The notes beneath the pieces were generated by a model. It saw only the letters and a list, made by a program, of their open reading frames with translations. It was not told the origin of the DNA and did no database searches. Made by a program: the position numbers and the translations under genes. A stretch of 64,000 nucleotides of DNA. It comes from CAVROP01 sp050008495 (GTDB lineage: Bacteria > Acidobacteriota > Terriglobia > UBA7540). Shown piece by piece: positions 51,836 to 59,346 of the stretch (position 1 is the first letter of the stretch; each line of letters begins with the position of its first letter). The DNA is taken from NCBI GenBank assembly GCA_050008495.1, contig JBEKMN010000002.1:62001-126000 (forward strand), in the 5' to 3' direction.

Positions 51836-52372
51836 ATGAACGTTGAGTTTACCGGACGACAAATGGAGGTCGGCGACGATTTGCGCCAGTACACTCGAGG
51901 CAGACTGCGGAAGATTACTCGACTGCTGGGTGATGCGTACGAAATGCACGTCATTCTGACGGCGGAAAAACACCGCCGCCTGGCAGAAATCACTTTGACA
52001 GTTCGCGATCATACATTGGTGGGCATCGAGGAATCCGGTGACTCGCGGGTTTCTCTCAACGGCGCGCTGTCCAAGCTGGAGCGCCAGGCCGTCCGCCTGC
52101 GGGAGAGAAAGCTCACCCGCAAGCGCCGCCCCAAGCCGACCACCACGGTGGTCCTGAACGTTCTGGGCACAACCGCCATCGAGCCGGAGGAACGCCGCAC
52201 CATCGAGACCGAGAGAGTTCCAATCAAGCCCATGAGCGTTGGAGAAGCAATCGCTGCTCTCGACCAGTCGAAAGCAGGTGCGGTTGTGTTTCGCAATCCC
52301 GAGACCGAGCGCGTCAACGTCATTTATCATCGCCCCGATGGAAACTTAGGTCTGATCGAACCGGAGCCGTAG
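51836..52372 (+). CDS. hpf: ribosome hibernation promoting factor (long form)
   Basis: 178 residues: N-terminal S30AE domain (MNVEFTGRQMEVGDDLRQYT to ~residue 100) and a C-terminal dimerisation domain (KPMSVGEAIAALDQSKAGAV, FRNPETERVNVIYHRPDGN). The long form dimerises ribosomes into 100S particles in stationary phase. CCAGGAGG precedes the ATG. rpoN-hpf adjacency is usual; the ptsN and hprK genes that often follow are absent. Confidence 0.95.
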   Translation: MNVEFTGRQMEVGDDLRQYTRGRLRKITRLLGDAYEMHVILTAEKHRRLAEITLTVRDHTLVGIEESGDSRVSLNGALSKLERQAVRLRERKLTRKRRPKPTTTVVLNVLGTTAIEPEERRTIETERVPIKPMSVGEAIAALDQSKAGAVVFRNPETERVNVIYHRPDGNLGLIEPEP

Positions 52373-52617
52373 GTAGAAGGGCAGTGGGCAGGTCGGCAGA
52401 TGGGCAGTTGGGCAGTAGGCAGATGGCACATGGGCAGATCGAGCGGGCAATCGGACAGGTGGGCAGATGGGGCATGAGTAGCAGAGCAAACGGACAGGTC
52501 AATCTATCTCCAGTTAAAGGAAGCTCCACCTACGCACCTGATTGCCCGTTCACCTGCCGACCTGCCTACCTGCCCATCTGCCGACCTGCCTGGCTGCCGA
52601 CCTGCCCACCTGCCTTC
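52373..52617. repeat. GGCAG-rich tandem element with inverted arms, copy 2
   Basis: Left arm 52373-52475 (GGCAGRTSGGCAG units), centre with GCAGAGCAAACGGACAGGTC, right arm 52541-52617 (CACCTGCCGACCTGCC...). It has the same plan and centre as the element at 26891-27060 and separates hpf from rapZ inside the otherwise tight cluster. Confidence 0.88.
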
Positions 52618-52626
52618 TGATTTTCC

Positions 52627-53511
52627 ATGGCAGCCGCCACCAAACCGCGGAGACATTTCGTTCTGATCACGGGGATGAGCGGGTCCGGCAAGGGGTCAGT
52701 ACTCAAGGCCTTCGAGGACCTCGGCTATCACTGCGTGGATAACCTGCCCGTCGATCTGATCGGGCGGTTCGTGGAAAGATGCCAGCAGCGGGCCAGCCGG
52801 ACGCAGCGCGCGGCGGTAGTGGTGGATATTCGCGAAGGCGCGGCTCTCAGCCAACTCCCCACGGTCTATCGCGACCTCAGAAACAACTACGCGAATTTAT
52901 CGCTGGTTTTCCTGGAAGCCTCAGACAAAGCCTTGATCAGCCGCTTTGAAGAGACTCGGCGGCCGCATCCCCTGGGGCGCGACCTTCCGGTGCGCGAGGG
53001 AATCCGGCTGGAACGCACGCTGCTGAAGCCCATGCGGCAGCTTGCGGACGTCACGATCGATTCCACGCGGATGAACGTCCACGAATTGCGAGACCTCATC
53101 CAGGCGCGCTTCGGGGGACCCTCGGCAGCAAGAGCCATCCGGGTTTCCGTGGTCTCGTTTGGATTTCGGTCCGGACTGCCTCCCGATGCGAACCTGGTAT
53201 TCGACGTACGTTTTCTTCCCAATCCTAACTACGTACCGCGGTTGAAAAGCAAGACCGGGCAAGACGCGGTGGTGCAGCGCTTCATGGATTCCTTCCCGTC
53301 TACGCGGGCCTTCATGAAACATCTGATGGACCTGCTTTTCTACCTTCTTCCCAAATACATTCAAGAAGGGAAGAGCTACCTGACCATTGCGATTGGCTGT
53401 ACGGGGGGGCGTCACCGCTCCGTCGGCGTCGCGGAAAAGCTGGGCCGCGCCCTGGCGGAGGAAGGCTACAAGACCCGCGTTTCACACCGCGACATCGGGA
53501 ACGAGCCGTGA
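52627..53511 (+). CDS. rapZ: RNase adapter protein RapZ
   Basis: 294 residues, nucleotide-binding protein (formerly YvcJ/YhbJ) that guides RNase E to the small RNA GlmZ in enterobacteria. Walker A GMSGSGKGS (residues 16-24), DNLPVDL, and the C-terminal CTGGRHRSVGVAEKL are conserved. The target in acidobacteria is unknown. Its stop overlaps the start of the ROK gene (GTGA). Confidence 0.94.
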   Translation: MAAATKPRRHFVLITGMSGSGKGSVLKAFEDLGYHCVDNLPVDLIGRFVERCQQRASRTQRAAVVVDIREGAALSQLPTVYRDLRNNYANLSLVFLEASDKALISRFEETRRPHPLGRDLPVREGIRLERTLLKPMRQLADVTIDSTRMNVHELRDLIQARFGGPSAARAIRVSVVSFGFRSGLPPDANLVFDVRFLPNPNYVPRLKSKTGQDAVVQRFMDSFPSTRAFMKHLMDLLFYLLPKYIQEGKSYLTIAIGCTGGRHRSVGVAEKLGRALAEEGYKTRVSHRDIGNEP

Positions 53512-54467
53512 GTACCGTCCTTGCCATCGACATCGGCGGAACGCATTTCCGCATCGCTCTCTTCGATCGCCAGGGGCGCCAGTTGGTGATCTCGGAAGGC
53601 GAGACTCTGCGCTCAGGCGGCCGCGAATGGATGCTCGACGAGATCCGCCAGCGCACTCTGGCTCTTCTCGGACAGGCGGGCTTAAGCGTGGCCGCGTGCG
53701 GAATCAGCTTCGGCGGTCCCGTGGATTTCCGGCATCAGAAGGTCACCTCGGTCCATTCGCCGGGTTGGAAAGACTTTTCATTTGCGCAGTGGGTCGACGC
53801 GAATCTGCACCTGCCCTGCCTGATTGACAACGACGCTAACGCGGGCGCGCTGGGCGAGTTCCGTTACGGGGCCGGCCGCGGCACGGAAGCCATGGTTTAT
53901 GTCACCCTGAGTACAGGCATCGGGGCCGGGGTGATCTTGAATGGGAAGATCCATCGGGGCAAGGACGGCCTGGCAGGGGAATTAGGGCATATTCCCATCT
54001 CCGAGGTAGGAAACACCTGTTCCTGCGGAGCTCGAGGCTGCCTGGAGAGTTTCAGCTCGGGATGGGCGATCGCCGAGCGAGGCAGAGAATGGAGGCGGCG
54101 CCGCGGAGATTCACTCGCTGCCCTTGGCGACTCGAGCCGGTCAAGGTCCGAGGGGATCACGGCCAGGGAAATCGCCCAGGCAGCCGCTCAAGGCGATCCG
54201 GCGGACCTCGAGATCATGCGGGCGGCGGCCCGTTCTCTGGCTCGCGGATTGTTGACGGTGATCCGAATACTCAACCCGGACCGGATTATCCTGGGCGGAG
54301 GACTGATTCAGGCCGGTGCGGTCCTGCTCGATCCGCTGCTCGAGTCTCTCGCCAATCTAGCCTCGCCTACGATTGGCTATTCGACGGAGATTGTCGCTGC
54401 CGGACTGGGCGCGTACTCGCCCCTGTACGGCGCTGCGGCCATGGCCCTTGACCTCGCGGGACATTAG
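53508..54467 (+). CDS. ROK family sugar kinase
   Basis: 319 residues without an N-terminal HTH, hence a kinase rather than a repressor. Phosphate loop AIDIGGTHFR, DNDANAGALGE with the catalytic Asp, STGIGAGVI, GELGHIP and the zinc site CSCGARGCLES. Glucokinase or N-acetylhexosamine kinase activity is likely. GTG start overlaps rapZ, so they are translationally coupled. Confidence 0.9.
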   Translation: MSTVLAIDIGGTHFRIALFDRQGRQLVISEGETLRSGGREWMLDEIRQRTLALLGQAGLSVAACGISFGGPVDFRHQKVTSVHSPGWKDFSFAQWVDANLHLPCLIDNDANAGALGEFRYGAGRGTEAMVYVTLSTGIGAGVILNGKIHRGKDGLAGELGHIPISEVGNTCSCGARGCLESFSSGWAIAERGREWRRRRGDSLAALGDSSRSRSEGITAREIAQAAAQGDPADLEIMRAAARSLARGLLTVIRILNPDRIILGGGLIQAGAVLLDPLLESLANLASPTIGYSTEIVAAGLGAYSPLYGAAAMALDLAGH

Positions 54468-54494
54468 TAGCGAGGCGCTCTCTGGCCGCCTACC

Positions 54495-54600
54495 GTGGTG
54501 CGGGCGTCCCGCCCGCAGTGGCGCGGGCATCCTGCCCGCGCGTGGGAGCGGGACGCTCCCGCGACAGCGGGCGAGACGCCCGCACCACAACGCCGCCCGT
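54495..54600. repeat. GCGGGCGTCCCGCCCGC hairpin cluster
   Basis: Outer arms GTGGTGCGGGCGT and ACGCCCGCACCAC enclose three hairpins (CGGGCATCCTGCCCG, GGGAGCGGGACGCTCCC). It follows the ROK stop by 28 bases and could also end transcription. The rest of the gap to 54763 shows only the ribosome site of the next gene. Confidence 0.85.
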
Positions 54601-54763
54601 CCATCCCCTGTAACCTGCATTCAATCCCCAACGTCCATATGCGTGACTGCTGGTTCCGCCAGGGCTCGGGATCGGCGAGATGAAAAGGGCAGGGAACTCA
54701 AGGAACCAGCAAAGTGCGCCCACCCCGCATGGATACAAGCGGGGGGCGAAAAGGAGGATTCCA

Positions 54764-55507
54764 ATGCGCGGAACAAGACTACTCTTCGCGGCGTTGATGC
54801 TGGCTCTTGCGGCCCAGGTGGGATTCGCCAGGAAACAGGCAGACTCGCCTGCACAGATCACGGCGAAGATTGAGGACAAGCTTTATCACGCTCAAGTTTT
54901 CAAGCACGGCAACGTTCAGGTCAGTGTGGACAACGGAGTGGCCACGCTGAGCGGGACGGTGGATTCCGTCGGCTACAAGATGGATGCGGAACGCGCGGCG
55001 CGTAAGGTGGATGGCGTGACCGTCGTTGACAACATCAGTGTCCATGCCGATGATGTCACGTCCCGCCAGATCGCGGACCAGGCGAGGAAAGATATCGTGA
55101 CGTACTATGCTTACACCATTTTCGACAATGTAAACCTGCAGCTTCAGGACGGCCGCTTGGCGGTGAGCGGCCAAGTCACGCAGCCCTTCAAGAAGTCAGA
55201 CATCGCCAACTTCCTCGCTCACATCAAGGGAGTGGCGGAACTCGACGACAACCTCGAAGTGCTCCCGACTTCCCAGTTCGACGATCGCTTGCGCCTGGCT
55301 GTGGCGCGGGCGATTTACAGAGACCCGTTCTTCGTTCGTTACGGCGATCAGGCCTTGCCGCCCATTCACATCATCGTGAAGAACGGCAGCGTGACACTGG
55401 AAGGCGTCGTCGCCAACCAGCTTGATCGCGTCAAGGCTGAGGCCGACGCGCGTTTCGCGGCCACGTATTTCGCCTTCACCGATAACCTGCGCCTCGAGAA
55501 GTCCTAG
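54764..55507 (+). CDS. periplasmic BON-domain protein
   Basis: 247 residues starting at ATG 54764 after AAGGAGGATTCCA. Signal peptide to about residue 23 (LALAAQVGFA). Three BON domains follow (DNGVATLSGTVDSVGYKMDA, DGRLAVSGQV, NGSVTLEGVVANQLDRVKA), each ~60-70 residues. BON proteins such as OsmY bind phospholipid and protect the envelope under osmotic stress. Confidence 0.9.
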   Translation: MRGTRLLFAALMLALAAQVGFARKQADSPAQITAKIEDKLYHAQVFKHGNVQVSVDNGVATLSGTVDSVGYKMDAERAARKVDGVTVVDNISVHADDVTSRQIADQARKDIVTYYAYTIFDNVNLQLQDGRLAVSGQVTQPFKKSDIANFLAHIKGVAELDDNLEVLPTSQFDDRLRLAVARAIYRDPFFVRYGDQALPPIHIIVKNGSVTLEGVVANQLDRVKAEADARFAATYFAFTDNLRLEKS

Positions 55508-55525
55508 CGGCGCGCGTCAGGCACT

Positions 55526-55562
55526 GCCCCCTGGAGCCGATTTCGGCATTGCTCCAGGGGGC
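55526..55562 (+). terminator. strong hairpin after the BON gene
   Basis: Perfect 12-base stem GCCCCCTGGAGC / GCTCCAGGGGGC with a 13-base loop, 18 bases after the stop. There is no T run, so it may be a factor-independent terminator of weak type or an mRNA-stabilising hairpin. Confidence 0.55.
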
Positions 55563-55639
55563 GCGCAGCAGGTTGACTGCGATTCAGGTCCGCACTTCAG
55601 GACGATTTCAGGTGTAAGATGTAGAGGGAGTGACGAATT

Positions 55640-55858
55640 ATGCAGACGGTCAAGGACCTTTCAATCGAGGAGCTGAAAGCGCTCATCGGCGAGGTGGTCG
55701 AGCAGAAGTTCCGAGAGATTCTGACTGATCCCGACGCGGGACTTGCACTGCGACCAGAAATTCGAGAACGCCTTCTGCGGGATCTCGAGGACCCTCGGAT
55801 CGAGGGTGAAAGCATTCCCGCGACCGAAGTTGCCCGCCGCCGCGGCCTGGAATGGTAG
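55640..55858 (+). CDS. small antitoxin-like protein
   Basis: 72 residues, acidic and helical (LSIEELKALIGEVVEQKFRE, ending ATEVARRRGLEW). Size, composition and the RelE-type start directly behind it indicate an antitoxin. The toxin gene that should follow is cut after 18 codons, so this is an orphan. Family not identified with certainty. Confidence 0.6.
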   Translation: MQTVKDLSIEELKALIGEVVEQKFREILTDPDAGLALRPEIRERLLRDLEDPRIEGESIPATEVARRRGLEW

Positions 55859-55859
55859 A

Positions 55860-55916
55860 TGTACCAAGTCGAGTTCCGTCCGAAAGCGGCTTTGGACTTT
55901 GATCACCTCAATTAAC
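55860..55916 (+). pseudogene. truncated RelE/ParE-type toxin
   Basis: Starts one base after the antitoxin stop: MYQVEFRPKAALDFDHLN and a TAA. The opening YxVEFxPxAxxDxDxL is typical of RelE/ParE toxins of about 85-95 residues. Everything after the first helix is gone; the DUF5615 gene from the other strand begins to be read 19 bases further on. Confidence 0.65.
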
Positions 55917-55934
55917 TGCGCGTGCCCACGCGAA

Positions 55935-56285
55935 TCACGCTAGCGGCAGAAACTCCACCCAGCCGGCCCAATCCTCAGGGTCAGAGGCGAAAGCGATCAG
56001 CTCCAAATCCTTCACACACTGACCAATGGTGACGTCGAGTTGAGGAGCGAAGACGACCCCTGCGAAGGGCAGGGCGTTCTCCTGACGTCGCGCCGCCTCC
56101 CTCAGAAAGTCCTCATCCTGCGTCACCAGCACGCGGCCGAGCGTCGAGGCGCGATCGAGGAGCTTCGGATCTTCCAGCTTGCCTGCGTCGTCTTCCTGCG
56201 CGGTGAGCACATCGACACCGCGCAAGCGCAATTCGAATGTCATCGCGTAAGGGACGTGAACGTCCATGTAGAGGCGGATGCTCAC
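55935..56285 (-). CDS. DUF5615 family PIN-like toxin
   Basis: 116 residues: IRLYMDVHVPYAMTFELRLR, VDVLTAQEDDAGKLEDPKLL and RVLVTQDEDFLREA, the canonical DUF5615 acidic positions (D8, D32/D33, D57/D59). GTG 56285 overlaps the stop of the DUF433 gene upstream. Predicted toxin RNase of a VapBC-like pair. Confidence 0.85.
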   Translation of the reverse strand: MSIRLYMDVHVPYAMTFELRLRGVDVLTAQEDDAGKLEDPKLLDRASTLGRVLVTQDEDFLREAARRQENALPFAGVVFAPQLDVTIGQCVKDLELIAFASDPEDWAGWVEFLPLA

Positions 56286-56596
56286 CGCTGCATTTTGAGC
56301 TTGAGGAGCTTCTGCCGGAGCGCAGGATTGGTGACGCTGGGCCTCAACCGTTCCGCTTCCTCATGCCGCTCCTCAATTTCCGAGTCGAGCTTTTGCTGAT
56401 TGTCGTAATAATACGCGAGAGCAGAATGAATCTGGGCCAAGGAGAGGTGGGGATGCTGAAAGTGGATCTCCTCGGGGCTCCAACCATAAGCGAGTTTGTC
56501 GAGCACGATCTCGACAACCTTTGTGTTGGCTCCCGTAATCGAGGCCACCCCCTGATCATCAATCTCGATGTGAGTCGAAACAAGACTCGCCGCCAC
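56282..56596 (-). CDS. DUF433 family antitoxin
   Basis: 104 residues from GTG 56596: THIEIDDQGVASITGANTKV, VEIVLDKLAYGWSPEEIHFQ and HPHLSLAQIHSALAYYYDNQ. The last block is the DUF433 helix-turn-helix. The stop overlaps the toxin start, so the pair is translationally coupled. It is clearly diverged from the pair at 40.9 kb, so the two were acquired separately. Confidence 0.85.
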   Translation of the reverse strand: MAASLVSTHIEIDDQGVASITGANTKVVEIVLDKLAYGWSPEEIHFQHPHLSLAQIHSALAYYYDNQQKLDSEIEERHEEAERLRPSVTNPALRQKLLKLKMQR

Positions 56597-56689
56597 GGTG
56601 ATTCACCCCTTCGATCTCTCAGCCTAATATAGCACAATCCCGGCTCAGGCTACTGCTTCGTCGGCGAGATATGATCGTGGATACTGCTG

Positions 56690-57763
56690 CTAGCGGTCGA
56701 TTTCCACGATACTGTCACGAGGGATGCTGTAGGAATCTGAGCGCAGCAGGACTCGTTTGTACTGGGCTGGTTTCTCGGCGGGAAGATAGAAGATGACGGC
56801 GACGTTGGGCTGAGTGGCGAGGTACCTGCGCGTGCCGTCGACCCCCATCACAAAGCAACCTGCCGAGCGTCCGTCGGTGTCGGTGCCGGTAGCGGCCAGA
56901 ACCGCGGCAGAGAGCACGCCCTGGACCGGCCAACCGGTATGCGGGTTCATGATGTGGCAATAGCTTTTGCCGTCAATCTCAAAGAACCTCTCGTAATTCC
57001 CGGACGTCGACAGTGAGTAGTTCTGAAGATGGATGACATCCGCGGGCTTGTGCGCATCGTAAGGATCGCGAAGGGTGATTTTCCAGCCCTGCGCGCCGGG
57101 AGGCGAGCCGAGGGCGTAGATGCTGCTGGTGCCGCTGGAGACCAGCGCGGAGGTAATCCCGTTTGAGCGCAGGATGTCGGCAGCCTGATCCACGGCATAG
57201 CCCTTGGCGATTCCCCCCAGATCGATTTCAACTCCGCTCTCGTCAAACCGGATGGTGCGCCGTTCGGCATCCAGTTTCAGGTGCCGGTACCCGACTCGCT
57301 TGAGCACTTCCTTAATCTCCGCCGAGGTGGGCAGGCGGCCCCGGCCGCGGAAGAAACCCCAGGATTTCATGAGCGGGCCGACCGTGACGTCAAAGGCGCC
57401 GTCCGTCTGTTCGCTGCGCTGGACGCAGATTTCGAGCAAGTGAAACAGCCCGGGCTCCACGACCACGGGATGGCCGGCGGCCTCGCGGTTGATGGCGGAG
57501 AGTTCACTCTCCGGCTTGTAGTTGCTCATCTGCTCGTCCAGCCGGTCAACTTCTTCGAACACCTGCTCCACAACCTCCGCAAGGAAAGCACGATCGCGCC
57601 CGTAAACAGCCACGGTGAAGATGGTGCCCATGCTTTCGTGCGAGGCCTCGTAGCGGACGAGGGGCTCAGAGGCAGTGACGAGTGACGAGTGACAAGTGAC
57701 GAGGAAGGCCGCGATCAATAGTGAATGGTGAATGGTGAATAGTGAATTGCGGTAGCGGGTCAT
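56690..57763 (-). CDS. apbE: FAD:protein FMN transferase ApbE
   Basis: 357 residues from ATG 57763 (TTG 57787 possible). Attaches FMN to Thr of RNF/NQR-type or other flavoproteins in the periplasm. Motifs: SHESMGTIFTVAVYG, DEQMSNYKPESELSAIN, EIDLGGIAKGYAVD, ALVSSGTSSIYALG, and HIMNPHTGWPVQG. Residues 5-34, the signal peptide, are encoded by two tandem repeats of the kind found in intergenic DNA. A lipoprotein-like Cys is present but its context (LVTC) is not a good lipobox. Confidence 0.9.
   Translation of the reverse strand: MTRYRNSLFTIHHSLLIAAFLVTCHSSLVTASEPLVRYEASHESMGTIFTVAVYGRDRAFLAEVVEQVFEEVDRLDEQMSNYKPESELSAINREAAGHPVVVEPGLFHLLEICVQRSEQTDGAFDVTVGPLMKSWGFFRGRGRLPTSAEIKEVLKRVGYRHLKLDAERRTIRFDESGVEIDLGGIAKGYAVDQAADILRSNGITSALVSSGTSSIYALGSPPGAQGWKITLRDPYDAHKPADVIHLQNYSLSTSGNYERFFEIDGKSYCHIMNPHTGWPVQGVLSAAVLAATGTDTDGRSAGCFVMGVDGTRRYLATQPNVAVIFYLPAEKPAQYKRVLLRSDSYSIPRDSIVEIDR
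57669..57752. repeat. GTGACGA and GTGAATGGTGAATA tandem patches inside apbE
   Basis: AGTGACGAGTGACGAGTGAC (four ~7-base units) followed after 14 bases by AGTGAATGGTGAATGGTGAA units. Both are in the coding region for the ApbE signal peptide. The related intergenic patch CAATTCACAATTCACTATTC lies at 57872-57922. Confidence 0.8.
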
Positions 57764-57871
57764 GATTCCGTGGCGGATAATAGGCAACGGCGTATTATTA
57801 ACGGTGAGTCGTATCGATTCGAATCACAGCACAGGCCTGACGACCGTAACACCTCGCGCCGATACATTTTC

Positions 57872-57922
57872 ATAATTTACAATTTATAATTTACAATTCA
57901 CAATTCACTATTCACCATTTAC
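57872..57922. repeat. AATTTACAATTTATAATTTAC / AATTCACTATTCACC tandem patch
   Basis: Tandem 9-10-base A+T-rich units that merge into the TTCACCATTTAC type used in the apbE signal region; it lies in the 160-base gap upstream of apbE and at the end of the oxidoreductase gene. Confidence 0.8.
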
Positions 57923-57924
57923 TC

Positions 57925-59238
57925 TCAGCTAACCGTCTTCCTGGGCCAAAACACCTTCTGCCCGGTTTCGACGGCGCGGTTGCCGTAGATCACACCTTGT
58001 GCATCGGCGACGCCGATCTCGAGCGGAGCGATGACCGGCTTGCCATCCCGGATCGTGGCGAAGAAATTCGACATTTCGCTCCACCACGGGTCGTGGGCTT
58101 CCTCGTATTTATAAATCCCCATCGACGCCAGCCAGCGCTTGGCGTAGAGCATCTCGCGGTCAACGAAGCCCGTCGCCTGATTCGCGGTGCGGTCCGGGAA
58201 GATGGGGATTCCTTCCTGGGTTGCAGCCTTTGAAACCGTGGCGCCGGCCCACCAGTTTTCCTTCAAACCGGCATTGGAAACTTTGGCCACGGGCTCACGA
58301 AAGAAGAGCCCTTTGCCGAGCGTGATCACCAGGGTTCCGCGATCGCCCATGATTTCTTCTTGAAACTGGAAGTGCTCGTTGAAGAGTACGCCGCTCCACA
58401 GGAACTTCTGGCCGTCCGGGTATTCGTAAATCGCCTGGATGTTATCGCAGACTTCGCGCCCATCCTTCCAGTAGTCGATCCCGCCCGTCGCGGTGACTGA
58501 GACCGGATCCGCTCCGAAGGCCCAATTCGCCACATCCAACTGATGCGAGCACAATTCCGCAAATAACCCGCCGGAGTATTCCTTGTACATCCGCCAGTTG
58601 ATCAGGCGCTCGAACTTGGGGTCGGGCACGGGCCGCCGCCAATTGCTGTTGCGATGCCAGTTGGCGCGCACGAACAACACTTTGCCCAGGGCGCCTTTGT
58701 GGACCATCTCCATGGCCACCTGGTAAAGGTCGCTGGAACGGCGTTGCAGGCCCACTTGCAGCGCTTGTTTTGGATGCTCTTCCGCCGCCTTGCGAATTTG
58801 CATCTCTTCGTCTTCCTTGAAGTACATGGTCTTTTCGACGAAGACGTGCTTGCCGGCGCTCATGGCATCCGTCACCATCTGGGTGTGGAGGTTAAGTGGC
58901 GTCACCACCATCACGGCGTCGAGATCCTTCCTCTCCAGCATCTCATGGTAGTTCTCATAGGTCTGCGGATTCGATCCGATGGTTTCGACACCCTTCTTGA
59001 GATTGGGAGGATAGATGTCGCAAGTCGCAATACACCGGCCGTCGGGAATGGTCGCCAGAAACTTCAACAACGTACACCCCTCCGTTCCGGTGCCAATCAT
59101 CCCATAGTTGACGACGCTGTTGGGGCTAGGATTGGCCAGAATGGCGGGCGCTCCGCCGCCGGGGAGTGCGGAGGCCGCTGCCACCGCGGCAGCCGTCTTC
59201 AAGAAATCGCGGCGGCTAACGTCTTGGTCTTTCTCCAT
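57925..59238 (-). CDS. Gfo/Idh/MocA family oxidoreductase with Tat signal
   Basis: 437 residues from ATG 59238. Twin-arginine leader SRRDFLKTAAAVAAASALPG, Rossmann motif VNYGMIGTGTEG, VVTPLNLHTQM and HVFVEKTMYF, then the GFO/IDH C-terminal domain (NWRMYKEYSGGLFAELCSHQ). Larger than, and only distantly related to, the one at 2.9-4.1 kb. Substrate unknown; probably a periplasmic sugar or inositol oxidoreductase. Confidence 0.9.
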   Translation of the reverse strand: MEKDQDVSRRDFLKTAAAVAAASALPGGGAPAILANPSPNSVVNYGMIGTGTEGCTLLKFLATIPDGRCIATCDIYPPNLKKGVETIGSNPQTYENYHEMLERKDLDAVMVVTPLNLHTQMVTDAMSAGKHVFVEKTMYFKEDEEMQIRKAAEEHPKQALQVGLQRRSSDLYQVAMEMVHKGALGKVLFVRANWHRNSNWRRPVPDPKFERLINWRMYKEYSGGLFAELCSHQLDVANWAFGADPVSVTATGGIDYWKDGREVCDNIQAIYEYPDGQKFLWSGVLFNEHFQFQEEIMGDRGTLVITLGKGLFFREPVAKVSNAGLKENWWAGATVSKAATQEGIPIFPDRTANQATGFVDREMLYAKRWLASMGIYKYEEAHDPWWSEMSNFFATIRDGKPVIAPLEIGVADAQGVIYGNRAVETGQKVFWPRKTVS

Positions 59239-59346
59239 AGTCAAAACTCCGATCTCAAAAAAGCTAAAAGTTTCGGAAATATTCTACACTCACACCGGAC
59301 AGAATGCACCTGCGATATACTGGATAAGGAGGACGACTGGGAGAAG

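Noticed and set aside
52373..52617. Possible CRISPR array
   Set aside because: The units are short (about 8-12 bases) and contiguous, with no regular unique spacers and no cas genes.
58654..59346. 5' extension of the S41 open frame
   Set aside because: It overlaps the oxidoreductase gene in antisense; a signal peptide begins at TTG 59347.
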